A stretch of DNA of 64,000 bases, from assembly GCA_050260675.1 (NCBI GenBank), contig JBLNCN010000005.1:806001-870000 (forward strand), in the 5' to 3' direction. The notes beneath the pieces are model-generated. The model saw nothing but the letters and a program-made list of their open reading frames with translations, was not told where the DNA came from and did not search any database. Each line of letters begins with the position of its first letter. The first letter of the stretch is position 1. Of the stretch, positions 7,948 to 17,262 are shown one piece after another. Made by a program: the position numbers and the translations under genes. The stretch comes from JBBDIP01 sp050260675. GTDB taxonomy: Bacteria; Bacillota; Sulfobacillia; Fermentithermobacillales; Fermentithermobacillaceae.

Positions 7948-9087
7948 CTACCTCCTCACTGCGGCCTTAGAACGCTGGAGCGAGTGCAGGGCGAGGCTGA
8001 ACGCGATGATGGCGTAGGCCACGAACACCCTGAAATACTCGCCTACCTGGGCGCTTCCCAGGAGGTTTTGTCCCGCGTAAGGCGACACGATGAATAGAAG
8101 GTGGAATAGGAAAGTCCCCAGAAGGGCCTGGCCCACGGTAGCCTTGGAGACAGTCGCGCCTCCCACCAACATCGCGGCGATGGCGAAGGTCCCGATCTGC
8201 CCGTGGCTGTCGTAGGTGTTGATCGTCCCGATGTTCTGCAGGAACACGATGTGGCCAATGGAGGCCAGAACGGTGGACGTGAGCACCGCGACTCGCCTCA
8301 CGCGGTCCACTTTGATACCGGAGATCTCTGCGACACGCATGTCCTGCCCCACGGCTCGCATGTCCTGTCCGAGCTTGGTCCGAAGGAACGACAGCATGGC
8401 CCACGCCAGCAGTCCGATCACGATGAACGTGGCGAGCGGGATGACAGCGACGCCGGTGTTGATAGCCAAAAGCCTATCCAGCGAGTACTTCACCGTGACG
8501 AGGTCCACCGTGTTCCGTAGTCCGACACCCTGGGGCAGCACCATCGCTCGATTGTTCAGTGGGATGACTGTCCCTATGCCAAACAGGAAAACCAGTTGGT
8601 ACACTCCGTTCATGAAGAACCCGAGGATCATGCCGGTGACCATCTCTCTGCCCTTGGCCCGGTTCATGATCTCACCGGCCACCCAGCCTAGCAGGAGGGC
8701 AATCGGCGTGGCCACCAGGTTGGCGACAGCCAACCCACCTACTCCTTTAACCCCCCAGGCGGTGACCGCGATAAGACCAGCTTGAGCAGCCATCGCGCCG
8801 AGCACGATGGCGAAGTTCAGCCCCAGCCCGGCGATAACAGGGATGACCAGCGAGAGCACCGTGAAGGAGTTCCGGGCCATCCGCACGACGGCTTCCTGCA
8901 GCAGGAACATGGGCGGCTTGCCGCTCCAGATGATACCCAGCGCGCACAAGCTGAGGAACATGAGCGGGACGGCATTGCCCCTTAGGGTCCGCATGAGCTG
9001 CTGCTTAGAAGGAAGCCTCAGTCTATCCCCCATTACCGGTCTATTACTCATCCCCGATCCATCACTCATTCCCGGTCTATCCCCCAT
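7948..9087 (-). CDS. ABC transporter permease (branched-chain/simple-sugar type)
   Basis: About 379 aa with roughly eight hydrophobic segments, including MFLSLCALGIIWSG and NFAIVLGAMAAQAGLIAVTAWG. The loop GQDMRAVGQDMRVAEISGIKVDRVRRVAVL is the conserved cytoplasmic motif of BPD_transp_2 permeases (nucleoside/simple-sugar/branched-chain importers). ATG 9087 is 8 nt after GGGAGG; a GTG three codons earlier overlaps that site. The first about 24 codons come from four 18-bp tandem repeats (9021-9091). Last gene of the DUF3798 transporter operon. Confidence 0.88.
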   Translation of the reverse strand: MGDRPGMSDGSGMSNRPVMGDRLRLPSKQQLMRTLRGNAVPLMFLSLCALGIIWSGKPPMFLLQEAVVRMARNSFTVLSLVIPVIAGLGLNFAIVLGAMAAQAGLIAVTAWGVKGVGGLAVANLVATPIALLLGWVAGEIMNRAKGREMVTGMILGFFMNGVYQLVFLFGIGTVIPLNNRAMVLPQGVGLRNTVDLVTVKYSLDRLLAINTGVAVIPLATFIVIGLLAWAMLSFLRTKLGQDMRAVGQDMRVAEISGIKVDRVRRVAVLTSTVLASIGHIVFLQNIGTINTYDSHGQIGTFAIAAMLVGGATVSKATVGQALLGTFLFHLLFIVSPYAGQNLLGSAQVGEYFRVFVAYAIIAFSLALHSLQRSKAAVRR

Positions 9088-9091
9088 TCCC
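9021..9091. repeat. Four 18-bp tandem repeats covering the permease start
   Basis: Units at 9021-9037, 9038-9055, 9056-9073 and 9074-9091. Read on the minus strand they encode MGDRPG-MSDGSG-MSNRPV-MGDRLR, so each unit brings an in-frame ATG preceded by a G-rich stretch. Copy number changes would alter the permease N-terminus by six residues without frameshift. Confidence 0.7.
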
Positions 9092-10168
9092 GCCACCTCC
9101 CTGACCGCGAGTGAGGGCGTAGAGCACCATGCCGTTTGACACGATGAGCCTGACCGCCTCGCTGATGTCTCCGCTCACAACGCTCTGGGTGACCGGAACA
9201 GTGATAACCAGAAGGGTCTGGAACAGGAGAGTGCCGATCAGCGCATTGGAAATGGTCGCCGAGCGCGGCGTAGCCCCGCCGATCAGGATCGAGGCGACAG
9301 CAGGGAACGCCATCATGAGGGGCGCCACGTAGAGCTGTACAAAGCCATAGGTGTGGGCGTACAGCACGATCCCGAAGGCCGCGAGAGCAGTAGAGATGGC
9401 TGTCCCGGTAATACGCATCCTCGGCACGTTGACTCCGGCCGCGCCGGCGAACTGCTCGCTCTGCCCCGCCAGGTCCATGGATGTACCCAGCCGGGTCATC
9501 GTGAACAGCTTGTAGGCTCCGGCAACGAGCCCCACGGTGACGAGCAGGCCTGTAGGCACCACAACCTTCCCTAGCTTGAACTGCCACAGCTTGTCGAGGA
9601 GGTTGGAGAAGTAATCGCCCAAGCTGATTGTCACCCGAAGGCCCAAGCCGCCCAAAGGCCAGAGCAGTTGGGGATTCGTAAAGGGCATGAGCAGCCAGAA
9701 CACGCACATGCCCGATACCGCGGCAAACCCCACGTACGTCCCTACCATCATCTCCTGGCCCTTTACCCGGTTCAGGAGGTAACCGTATCCCACCCCTGCG
9801 AGGGCGCCGAGGAAAGTGCCCATGCCGAGGGCAGCGAGGAGCCCTCCCATCCCGGTGAGCCGGAGCTCCAGGGCGGTGACCAACCCGATCAGGCCTGATA
9901 TGAGGCCCAAGGGTAGCCCGAAGTTGGGGCCTATGCCACTCTGGATGGCGGGAACCATTGATAGTACCATCACTGCGTTCATGCCGAAGCGAGAAAGGGA
10001 GTTGGTGATAAGGTTGTCAACCGGGACCCCCTTCACAGTCCCCAGGACAAAGAGGAACACAAGGAACAGCGTGACGGTCAGACGCGGAAGGCCAAAGGAG
10101 TCCACCGCTCGCGAGATCCGGGATCTCAGGTTAGCTGAGGACGGCGACTCGGTCCCCGGTACGCTCAT
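9077..10168 (-). CDS. ABC transporter permease, second subunit
   Basis: 363 aa, highly hydrophobic, with GPNFGLPLGLISGLIGLVTALEL near residue 95 and the GTSMDLAGQSEQFAGAAGVNVPRMRI loop, the BPD_transp_2 cytoplasmic motif shared with the partner permease. Starts 4 nt inside the ATPase gene and overlaps the next permease, so the three genes are translationally coupled. Probably forms the heterodimeric membrane channel. Confidence 0.88.
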   Translation of the reverse strand: MSVPGTESPSSANLRSRISRAVDSFGLPRLTVTLFLVFLFVLGTVKGVPVDNLITNSLSRFGMNAVMVLSMVPAIQSGIGPNFGLPLGLISGLIGLVTALELRLTGMGGLLAALGMGTFLGALAGVGYGYLLNRVKGQEMMVGTYVGFAAVSGMCVFWLLMPFTNPQLLWPLGGLGLRVTISLGDYFSNLLDKLWQFKLGKVVVPTGLLVTVGLVAGAYKLFTMTRLGTSMDLAGQSEQFAGAAGVNVPRMRITGTAISTALAAFGIVLYAHTYGFVQLYVAPLMMAFPAVASILIGGATPRSATISNALIGTLLFQTLLVITVPVTQSVVSGDISEAVRLIVSNGMVLYALTRGQGGGGNGG

Positions 10169-11757
10169 GCCGGTTCCTCCTTTCTACCGGCCATGGCCAG
10201 GCCGAACTTCACGTTTCCGTCCTCGGGCATGAGGATGTCGACCAGCCTTCCGCCGTAGATGATGGCGATCCGGTCGCACACCTTCCGCAGCTCGGTGAGT
10301 TCGCTGCTGGTAAGCACTATGGTGACGCCTTTCTCCCTGTTCAGCCTGACCAAGAGATCGAGGACCTTCTCCTTTGCCCCGACATCGATGCCCCGAGTCG
10401 GTTCCGACACCAGGAGGACCTCAGGATCCAGCGCCAACGCCCGGGCAATGCAGACCTTCTGTTGATTGCCACCCGACAGCCGTCTCACGACTTGCGCGGG
10501 GCCCGTGCACCGTATGTCCAGATCCTTGATGGCCTGCCTTGCGTACAGATCGGCTTCCCGCTTGTCGCGGAGCCGTATCCCGCCAGGCAATACCTTCTGA
10601 AAGCGGCCCTTGACCAGGGTCGCAACCACCGTGATGTTGTACTCCACGTGGCGGTCTAGGATTAGGCCGACCCCTTTGCGGTCCTCGGAAAGGAATGCAA
10701 TGCCGCGCCGGTAGGCATCGCCCGGGACGTTCAGCTTGAGAGCCATTCCGTCCTTCTCCACGGTGCCGGCGGCGGGAAACAGGCCCATTATCCCGTTGCT
10801 GATGCCGGTCTTTCCCTGTCCCGCGAGCCCTCCGATACCGAGGATCTCACCGCGGCGGATATCCAGCGTCACGCCCTTCACTTCTTCGCCGGGCATATCC
10901 ACGGTGAGGTCAGTAAGGCGAAGGACCACATCGTCGGGCGTGGGCTCCTTAGGCCTGGCCGGTAGGGCCGGGCGCTCCACTTTGCGTCCCACCATCATTT
11001 CGGCTATCTGGCCCAAGGAGGCGTCCTTTGCCGCCATCCCGCCCACGACCTCCCCGTCTCTCAAGACAGTCAGGTTGTCGCAGACCTCAAGGACCTCCTC
11101 AAGGCGGTGGGTGATGAAGATGATAGCTATGCCCCGGTCCGCCAGCCTCCTCAGGGTCCTGAGCAGTTCCGAAGCCTCGGACTCTGTGAGAAGCGCGGTC
11201 GGCTCGTCGAAGACCAATAGACGGACGCCGCTCTTGTCCACTTCCCTTGCGACCTCGATGAACTGCATGAACCCAATCGGTAGGCCCAGGACAGGCAGCA
11301 TTTCGTCGATCCCAAGTCCAACCGTGTCAAGTGACCCTCTCGAGTCCTTCCTCATGCGCTCCCAGTTCAAGGTCTTTGCTTCGTCGCCCAGGAACCTGGA
11401 GAGAGCGGTATCGCACAGGGGTTCCCTGTTCAGCTTGATGTTCTCGGCTACGGAGAACCCGGGGATGAGCATGAACTCCTGGTGGACCATGCCGATGCCT
11501 GCATCGATTGCCTCTCGGGGATTGCGGAAGCGGACCGGCTTTCCGTCCAGACGGACCTCGCCCTGGTATCCCCCTGTAGCCTCGATGACCGGCATCCCGA
11601 ACAGGATGTTCATGAGCGTCGACTTGCCGGCGCCGTTCTCGCCGACAAGCCCCAAAATCTCGCCCGGACGCACTGCAAGGCTCACGTTCTTCAGCACGTA
11701 GTTTCCATAGTACTCCTTGGAGATGGCATCCATCTCTAGAACGAATTCTTCGCTCAT
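10165..11757 (-). CDS. ABC transporter ATP-binding protein, two ABC domains
   Basis: 530 aa. First domain: Walker A GENGAGKST at about residue 38 and Walker B LLVFDEPTALL. Second domain from about residue 265, with a degenerate P-loop region (GIGGLAGQGKTGISNGI), signature LSGGNQQKVCIARAL and Walker B EVLLVSEPTRGIDVGAKEKV. This is the RbsA/YufO-type layout of importers for sugars or nucleosides. Energises the two permeases encoded next to it. Confidence 0.92.
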   Translation of the reverse strand: MSEEFVLEMDAISKEYYGNYVLKNVSLAVRPGEILGLVGENGAGKSTLMNILFGMPVIEATGGYQGEVRLDGKPVRFRNPREAIDAGIGMVHQEFMLIPGFSVAENIKLNREPLCDTALSRFLGDEAKTLNWERMRKDSRGSLDTVGLGIDEMLPVLGLPIGFMQFIEVAREVDKSGVRLLVFDEPTALLTESEASELLRTLRRLADRGIAIIFITHRLEEVLEVCDNLTVLRDGEVVGGMAAKDASLGQIAEMMVGRKVERPALPARPKEPTPDDVVLRLTDLTVDMPGEEVKGVTLDIRRGEILGIGGLAGQGKTGISNGIMGLFPAAGTVEKDGMALKLNVPGDAYRRGIAFLSEDRKGVGLILDRHVEYNITVVATLVKGRFQKVLPGGIRLRDKREADLYARQAIKDLDIRCTGPAQVVRRLSGGNQQKVCIARALALDPEVLLVSEPTRGIDVGAKEKVLDLLVRLNREKGVTIVLTSSELTELRKVCDRIAIIYGGRLVDILMPEDGNVKFGLAMAGRKEEPA

Positions 11758-11780
11758 TGATCAGCCCCCGAAAACGCATT

Positions 11781-11810
11781 GGGGGAGGAGCGATTTCCGC
11801 GCCCTCCCCC
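11781..11810 (-). terminator. Intergenic hairpin between binding-protein and ATPase genes
   Basis: On the minus strand GGGGGAGG (11810-11803) pairs with CCTCCCCC (11788-11781) around a 14-base loop, in the 63-bp gap after the DUF3798 gene. Such hairpins commonly trim or stabilise mRNA so that the binding protein is made in excess of the other subunits. There is no T-tract, so readthrough is expected. Confidence 0.5.
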
Positions 11811-11820
11811 TAGGAGTCAA

Positions 11821-12963
11821 CTACTTCTTGCCGAAGACGTACGAACCCATGATGGTCAGGTAGAAGTTGCCATCGGGGATGTATTTGGAGAGAGTAACGG
11901 TGGTGCCGGCGTCTTTTTCCAGCGCGGCCTTGATTGCGGCCTCGTCGTTCAGTTTCACCTTGCCCTCAACCGCATCCATCGCAAGTTCCACGCTAGCGCG
12001 GAGGAACACCATGTTGATAGGCACGGGCCAGGTCGCGAAGCGGCCAGCGCCTCCCTTGGCGACCAGCGAGTCTTCGATAGCCTTTAGGATCTTGGGGACG
12101 TCGCCGGCCATGCCCGCTACATCAAGTCCCAGGGCGCCGGGATACCCGTGGGTCGGGCTGGGGCAACACTGCTCAGCGAACATTGCGCCGGAGTCAAGGG
12201 CGGACTTGATCAGCGGTTCCTGCATCCCGCAGTTTGTGCTGAACACGCAGATGTTCTTGCCGTACTTCTCAACCTGCCTGGGGACGTCCTCCATGATGAA
12301 CTTCTGGGCGCCAGGGATACCATCGGGACCCATTGGATCCGGCGCAGTCACGAAGACCCACTCGATGCCTTGTGCCTTGCACTCCTCGATCATGATGTCC
12401 CTACGCTGCGCAAGAAGCTCCATGGACATATGGCGAGGGAAGGAATAGTGGAGGAAGTGGGTAGCACCCATCTCCTTGGCAAGCGCGATGATGGATTTAC
12501 CCCTTGAGAGGTTATCAGTCTCAAACGCTAGGTCTGCCTTTTTAGCGACGATTGCCGGGTCCTCATGGGGTACGACTACGATAATCGGCAGGTCCTTGCG
12601 GGTCTCCCTGATCTTATCGATGGCCGCGGCGGTCCCTGGTACGCCCTGACAGAGAACGATCGCCTTTACTTCAGGATCCGAAGCCATGCCGGTGATTTGC
12701 CCGATGACTGTCTCCTGTTCCTGCATGAAGTTGTCAGGATAGGTGACGTGGACGATCCTGTCGCCGTACTTGGCTTTCATCTGCTCGGCCGCCCGGTATT
12801 CGTCCTCACCCTGAGACACTGTCCCGGTCATGATGCCGACCTTGAATGTAGGCGCAGGCGGAGCCGTTTGAGCCGGCGGAGCAGCCGGCGGGGGCTCTGG
12901 AGCGCAGCCTACAAACAGGGCCGCTAAAAGACATAGTGCTAATACGCGTGCCACCGGTTTCAT
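11821..12963 (-). CDS. DUF3798 substrate-binding lipoprotein
   Basis: 380 aa. Signal peptide with lipobox LFVGC (Cys about residue 20) and a Pro/Ala-rich linker, then a periplasmic-binding-protein-like fold (FKVGIMTGTVSQGEDEYRAAEQM). The segments YPDNFMQEQETVI, HFLHYSFPRHMS and GMQEPLIKSALDSG are as I recall them for DUF3798 proteins. Preceded by GGGAGG 7 nt before the ATG. First gene of the importer operon; ligand unknown. A peptidase gene (pepF) lies close by, so a peptide-like ligand is possible but unproven. Confidence 0.85.
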   Translation of the reverse strand: MKPVARVLALCLLAALFVGCAPEPPPAAPPAQTAPPAPTFKVGIMTGTVSQGEDEYRAAEQMKAKYGDRIVHVTYPDNFMQEQETVIGQITGMASDPEVKAIVLCQGVPGTAAAIDKIRETRKDLPIIVVVPHEDPAIVAKKADLAFETDNLSRGKSIIALAKEMGATHFLHYSFPRHMSMELLAQRRDIMIEECKAQGIEWVFVTAPDPMGPDGIPGAQKFIMEDVPRQVEKYGKNICVFSTNCGMQEPLIKSALDSGAMFAEQCCPSPTHGYPGALGLDVAGMAGDVPKILKAIEDSLVAKGGAGRFATWPVPINMVFLRASVELAMDAVEGKVKLNDEAAIKAALEKDAGTTVTLSKYIPDGNFYLTIMGSYVFGKK

Positions 12964-13061
12964 GCTAATCCTCCCTTAATAGGTTTTTTCTGGAATACGA
13001 CCCTGTTCGTCTGTTTTCCTGCAGCATTCAGAAAGTTGGCAAGAGGATTACTTGGGACGAT

Positions 13062-14096
13062 GTGGAATTCTTGGTCGATGTCACCACGCCCGGAGGGATA
13101 GCGGTGGGGATCGCGTTTGAAGACAACATCCTCTACGTGCTCTCGGCGTTCGGTCTGCCCCAAGCCCGAGAGTGGCGGCTGCTGCCAAAAAGCGCGGTGA
13201 AGCGCGATGAGCTGGTGAGAGTCTCCTTCGATGGCCACCGGCCCGTCCTGATCCGCTTCCACGACCCGGGGTATTACCACCCCGGAGCCATTGACTGCCA
13301 GACCCTGTTCAGGTCGCGCCTTCACGCGGGGGGCGTGCCGGTGCCCGCGCTCTACCGTGACAGAGCAGGCCGCCTCCTGATGGACCTCGTATCGCGCGGC
13401 GAAACTTGGACGGTCACCGTCGAGGAATGGATTGACGGCGAGCCTCCCCACTCCGTCTCGCCGTCCCTTGTCTCTATCCTGGGGTCAACACTGGCAAAGA
13501 TGCACATACTCGGCGGCAGCTACGGCCCGCTGTTCGGCCACGGGACTGATCTCTCCTTATTCGGCGAGCGGGATGAGTACGCCGAAAACGCGGGCAGGCT
13601 CGGGGAAGCTCTGGAGGCCTCAGGCACAGAAATGCCGCCGGCCCTGAAACATGCTTACGACCTGGCCCGGGAGCGACTGGCCGAACTCTGGGAGGATCTT
13701 CCCGCGGGACCGGTTCACGGTGATTTGGCCGAGCACAACTTGCTGCTTGATGAGACCGAGAACGTGAAGGCGGTACTTGACTTCAATCTCGCTGGCGACG
13801 AAGTGTTCATAAACGAGGTGGTGCACACGTGCCTGCGCCTCCCCTCGTTCGGAGACGAGTCCCATGACCGCTCCTACGCCGCCAGATTTCTCAGGGCCTA
13901 CGAAGAAGTTCGCCCGCTCTCCGTCACGGAGCGGCTGGCCGCTCCCTACCTAGTCACCATCATCAGGCCGTTCCGCTTGCGGGAGGTCAGGCCAATAGAG
14001 GAGGCGGCCCGGCACGGGGACATGGGAGTCGTCCGCCGCCGCCTGGGCCGCCTTACGCAGTTGGCTGATCCTTATCGCGCCGGCTTCGGCGCGTAA
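13062..14096 (+). CDS. APH/choline-kinase-like phosphotransferase
   Basis: 344 aa from a GTG. The catalytic loop HGDLAEHNLL (about residue 218) and the metal-binding DFNLAGDE (about residue 240) are the HxDxxxxN and DxD-type motifs of aminoglycoside/homoserine/choline kinase-like proteins. It phosphorylates a small-molecule hydroxyl or acts as a resistance kinase; the substrate cannot be told. Divergent from the DUF3798 gene with under 100 bp between them, so both promoters lie in 12964-13061. Confidence 0.8.
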   Translation: MEFLVDVTTPGGIAVGIAFEDNILYVLSAFGLPQAREWRLLPKSAVKRDELVRVSFDGHRPVLIRFHDPGYYHPGAIDCQTLFRSRLHAGGVPVPALYRDRAGRLLMDLVSRGETWTVTVEEWIDGEPPHSVSPSLVSILGSTLAKMHILGGSYGPLFGHGTDLSLFGERDEYAENAGRLGEALEASGTEMPPALKHAYDLARERLAELWEDLPAGPVHGDLAEHNLLLDETENVKAVLDFNLAGDEVFINEVVHTCLRLPSFGDESHDRSYAARFLRAYEEVRPLSVTERLAAPYLVTIIRPFRLREVRPIEEAARHGDMGVVRRRLGRLTQLADPYRAGFGA

Positions 14097-14135
14097 TCGC
14101 CGCCGCCCTGAACAATCGGAGGCACTTGTCATCTC

Positions 14136-14182
14136 GCATAGTGCATGCAGCTCGCTCCGCTCGCTGAGCGCATGCACTATGC
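14136..14182. repeat. Long inverted repeat between convergent genes
   Basis: GCATAGTGCATGC (14136-14148) and GCATGCACTATGC (14170-14182), a perfect 13-bp stem with a 21-base loop that itself contains GCTC...GAGC. Lies between two convergent genes; could act as a terminator or cruciform. Confidence 0.6.
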
Positions 14183-14191
14183 TTGCGACGC

Positions 14192-14223
14192 GGCAAAGCC
14201 TCCGCTATCGCTCTGGCTTTGCC
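14192..14223 (-). terminator. Hairpin at the 3' end of pepF
   Basis: GGCAAAGCC (14192-14200) pairs with GGCTTTGCC (14215-14223) around a 14-base loop; the right arm reaches the pepF stop codon. No T-tract, so its role as terminator is inferred from position only. Confidence 0.35.
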
Positions 14224-16022
14224 TAGAAAGTGCGCTCCACCTCGTCCACGATCGAGCCCACGTAGGCAACGGCCTTCCGGATGGGATCCGGCTTCGACAG
14301 GTCGACTCCCGCCAGCTTCATGAGCTCGAGGGGGCTCTTGGTCCCTCCCGCCTTCAGCACCTCGAGCCACCGGTCTGCTGCCGGCTTGCCCTGCTCCCGA
14401 ATGTCCTGGGCAACCGCGGTCCCGCACGTAAGGCCGGCGGAGTAGCTGTATGGGTACAGCCCCATGTAGTAGTGAGGCTGCCGCATCCAGGTCAGGCGGG
14501 CCCCGTCGTCGATCTCCAGTACATCTCCCCAGAAGTCCTTCAGGATATCTCCCTGCACCTTGGAGAGGACTGTCGCCGTGATGGGCTGGCCCTCTTCCGC
14601 GAGCTTATACGTTCTGCGCTGCAGCTCGGCCTCCAGCATGTGCCTCACGAAGTTGTGGTAGTAGGTGGCCAGGAGGCCCATGAGGATGTAGCGCCGCATC
14701 CGGACGTCGTTTGTAGTCGATAGGATGTGGTCGGCCAAAAGGAGCTCGTTGATGGTCGACGGCGCCTCAACGAAGAACATGGAGGGCTCGGTGTTGAGCA
14801 GCCGCTGATTGCGTTCAGCCAACACCGCGTGACCCGCGTGGCCGAGCTCGTGGGCCAGCGTGAAGGTCCCTCTCATCTCATTGCCCCAGGTTGTGAGTAT
14901 GTAGGGATGGACGCCGTAGGGGCCGCCGCAGAAGGCTCCGGTCGACTTGCCCACGTTATCGGCCCAGTCGATCCACCGGTCCCGGAAAGCGGTGCGGATG
15001 ATCTCGGTGTACTCCGGCCCCATGACCGACAGGCCGTCGATCACGAGCTTAGCGGCCTCTTCAAAGCTGACGCTGGGCTTGAAGGTCGGGTCCAGCGGGG
15101 CTTCGATGTCGCAGTAGAGGATCTTGTCGAGACCCAACACCTTCTTGCGGAGGTTCACATACCTGCGCATGTGGGGTGCAAGTTCCGCCTGAATGACGTC
15201 GTGCAGGTTGTGATAGACCTCCAAAGAGACGTCCTGCGGCTGCAGAAGCATGTGGGTGGCCGATGGGAATTTCCGCAGTTTTGCCATGACCACGTTCTTC
15301 TTAACCTCGGTACCCCAGGTCGCGCCGAAGGTGTTCTTGAAGGATTGAAGCCCCTTGGTAAAGGAAGCGAAGGCGTTACGCCTGAGCACCAGATCGGGCG
15401 ACTTCTCATACGCGACCTCGTACATCGCGAAAGACATCTCGTGCTTTCTGCCTTGTTCGTCTTCTATGGGCTCAAACTTCATGTCCGAACTCTTTGCCCT
15501 CTGGTAGGTCATGTAGGGGGCATTCAGCACCTCGGAGAGCGAAGCAACGGCGACCTCAGTCGTCGGCTCCAACATGTGGGGCTTGTCTCTGAGGATAAGG
15601 TCCAGGTGCCTGCTCAGGGAGCGAAGCTCGGACTCCTCCTGCATGTAACGAGCTATGGTCCCTTCAGGCAGCGACAGGATTTCAGTCCTGACGAACGTGA
15701 TCCCGGCTTCAAGGGCAGCCTGCGCGCTGGCGACCCTACCGGCCTGCTCCTGGTTGGCTGGTTCCGTGCCGTCGGTCGACAGGTTGAAGTGGGCGTAGGA
15801 TGCTACCTTCATGAACCTGCGGTATAGGTCCTCCAGTGCGTTCAGGCAGGCCGCCAGTACTTGCCCGCCCTCTCCGAGACGACCTTTGTACTGGGTCACG
15901 GTCGTAAGGTCTGCTTGGCAGGCCTTGAGTTCCGCTTCCCAGGCCTCATGGGTCGGGAAAATGTCAGCAAGATTCCAGGTCTGCTCAACTGGCACTTCTA
16001 TCCTCAACATACGCTTCTCCAC
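14223..16022 (-). CDS. pepF: Oligoendopeptidase F, M3 family
   Basis: About 599 aa, a full-length M3B metallopeptidase. The zinc site HELGHAGHA (HExxH at about residue 387) and the downstream Glu-containing PSTINELLLADH segment are present, and the N-terminus (TWNLADIFPTHEAWEAEL) is typical. It cleaves short peptides in the cytoplasm. Start: the GTG at 16022 lies 7 nt after GGAGGAGG; ATGs at 16028 and 16043 are too close to or upstream of that site. Confidence 0.93.
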   Translation of the reverse strand: MEKRMLRIEVPVEQTWNLADIFPTHEAWEAELKACQADLTTVTQYKGRLGEGGQVLAACLNALEDLYRRFMKVASYAHFNLSTDGTEPANQEQAGRVASAQAALEAGITFVRTEILSLPEGTIARYMQEESELRSLSRHLDLILRDKPHMLEPTTEVAVASLSEVLNAPYMTYQRAKSSDMKFEPIEDEQGRKHEMSFAMYEVAYEKSPDLVLRRNAFASFTKGLQSFKNTFGATWGTEVKKNVVMAKLRKFPSATHMLLQPQDVSLEVYHNLHDVIQAELAPHMRRYVNLRKKVLGLDKILYCDIEAPLDPTFKPSVSFEEAAKLVIDGLSVMGPEYTEIIRTAFRDRWIDWADNVGKSTGAFCGGPYGVHPYILTTWGNEMRGTFTLAHELGHAGHAVLAERNQRLLNTEPSMFFVEAPSTINELLLADHILSTTNDVRMRRYILMGLLATYYHNFVRHMLEAELQRRTYKLAEEGQPITATVLSKVQGDILKDFWGDVLEIDDGARLTWMRQPHYYMGLYPYSYSAGLTCGTAVAQDIREQGKPAADRWLEVLKAGGTKSPLELMKLAGVDLSKPDPIRKAVAYVGSIVDEVERTF

Positions 16023-16080
16023 GTCCATACCTCCTCCGCTCATACCTTTAGGCAGCGTCGACCGTTGCCGTGGGACGACC

Positions 16081-17184
16081 CTAGCTGGCGGAGTCCTTTT
16101 CCCGCGCTGCCCTCTCCCTCATGTCCTTCGCCATGCCAGGCATTCCCGCCTTCTCGTAGGCATCGGCGGCAGTGGAGCACCACCAGGCACGGTTTCCGGG
16201 ACTTCTGAACTGCGCCCATCCCTCTACCGCTCCGTTGGGCGGCAACTCCTGGAACGCCCGGTCAAACCACTCGGCGGCCTCCTCCGGCCTCCCCCGGTTA
16301 AGCGCTACACTGCCGTTCACCAGAAGGTTATCGAGTCGGTGGAACCAGAAGAAGCGGACCGGGTATTCGGCGACCCTCGTCAGTCCGAGTCTCTCCGCCA
16401 GCTTCATGGAGGGGATGTTGTTCTCCCACAGGTCCCAGTCAGCCACAAGCCCTTCGCGACGGCACCGTAGCAAAGTATTGGCGGCAGCGGCTGTGCCGTG
16501 GCCTTTCTGCCGGTACTCCGAAGCGGTCTCAACACCGACGCTGATCCGGCCATGGGACGGGCACTCAGTGAGACTCCAGCTAGTGACAACGCCGTTGCAC
16601 GTGACGCAATAGCCAAAACCTTCACTAGCAAATCGGTCGATTGAGCCCCACATCTTGGTGGCTTCGGTTCTGACCTCTTCAGCGTTGGGCATATCGGACT
16701 CAAGCAGGCCTTTATCGGCAGGGACGACTTCGCAGCCTTCCGGCGGAGCCGCCAGCTTCGATAGGCGCTTCACCGCTTCGTCATCGGAACTCTCGGCCCG
16801 GTAGCAGAGTCGCTTGTCGGCGATGGGCGGCAGGTCCTTCAGCATTGACGGCAGTTGGGTGCCCCATGATTGAGGTGCATACGCAATGAAGCACATGGGC
16901 CTAGTCCGGGTCCGCAGAGCGTGGGGCACGAATTCACCCAAGAGAAGGCTCTGGATGTCGCGGATCACATCGGGAGCGGGCAGCCCCTTGGCTGTCAGCT
17001 CGCTGGATATGAACACGTTGCCCGTTTCCTCCCAGACAAGGGCTACCGTGGGGTGGTCGGGATTGTCGACGAATACCCTGCCTTGGTGCCTTCCATCCAC
17101 CACCGAGAGAGCGTAGATGGACGACGGCAGGGCTTCAATGAGCGGTCTCGCTGCAGCACGCTCCGCCGCTTTCAGTTCATGCAT
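16081..17184 (-). CDS. GNAT acetyltransferase with C-terminal helical tail
   Basis: 367 aa. The acetyl-CoA-binding segment ISVGVETASEYRQKGHGTAAAANTLLRCRREG (residues about 225-255) and NIPSMKLAERLGL are GNAT motifs A and B. The N-terminal about 190 residues fit the GNAT_acetyltr_2-like arrangement. The last about 60 residues (ALNRGRPEEAAEWFDRAFQEL...AADAYEKAG) resemble TPR helices. Substrate unknown. Ribosome site GAGG 7 nt before the ATG. Confidence 0.8.
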   Translation of the reverse strand: MHELKAAERAAARPLIEALPSSIYALSVVDGRHQGRVFVDNPDHPTVALVWEETGNVFISSELTAKGLPAPDVIRDIQSLLLGEFVPHALRTRTRPMCFIAYAPQSWGTQLPSMLKDLPPIADKRLCYRAESSDDEAVKRLSKLAAPPEGCEVVPADKGLLESDMPNAEEVRTEATKMWGSIDRFASEGFGYCVTCNGVVTSWSLTECPSHGRISVGVETASEYRQKGHGTAAAANTLLRCRREGLVADWDLWENNIPSMKLAERLGLTRVAEYPVRFFWFHRLDNLLVNGSVALNRGRPEEAAEWFDRAFQELPPNGAVEGWAQFRSPGNRAWWCSTAADAYEKAGMPGMAKDMRERAAREKDSAS

Positions 17185-17214
17185 TACATAACCTCGCTTT
17201 CTCCTCGAACAAAA

Positions 17215-17243
17215 GCAGCCTCCAGTACTGGCCTGGAGGCTGC
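17215..17243 (-). terminator. Rho-independent terminator of the RRM gene
   Basis: On the minus strand GCAGCCTCCAG (17243-17233) pairs with CTGGAGGCTGC (17225-17215), loop GCCAGTA, followed by TTTTGTT (17214-17208). An 11-bp stem plus T-run directly after the gene ending at 17263 is a textbook intrinsic terminator. Confidence 0.85.
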
Positions 17244-17262
17244 CCTGCGGTCTTAGTCGGGA

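Noticed and set aside
14727..15827. 366-aa plus-strand ORF opposite pepF
   Set aside because: Antisense shadow of a well-supported full-length M3 peptidase.
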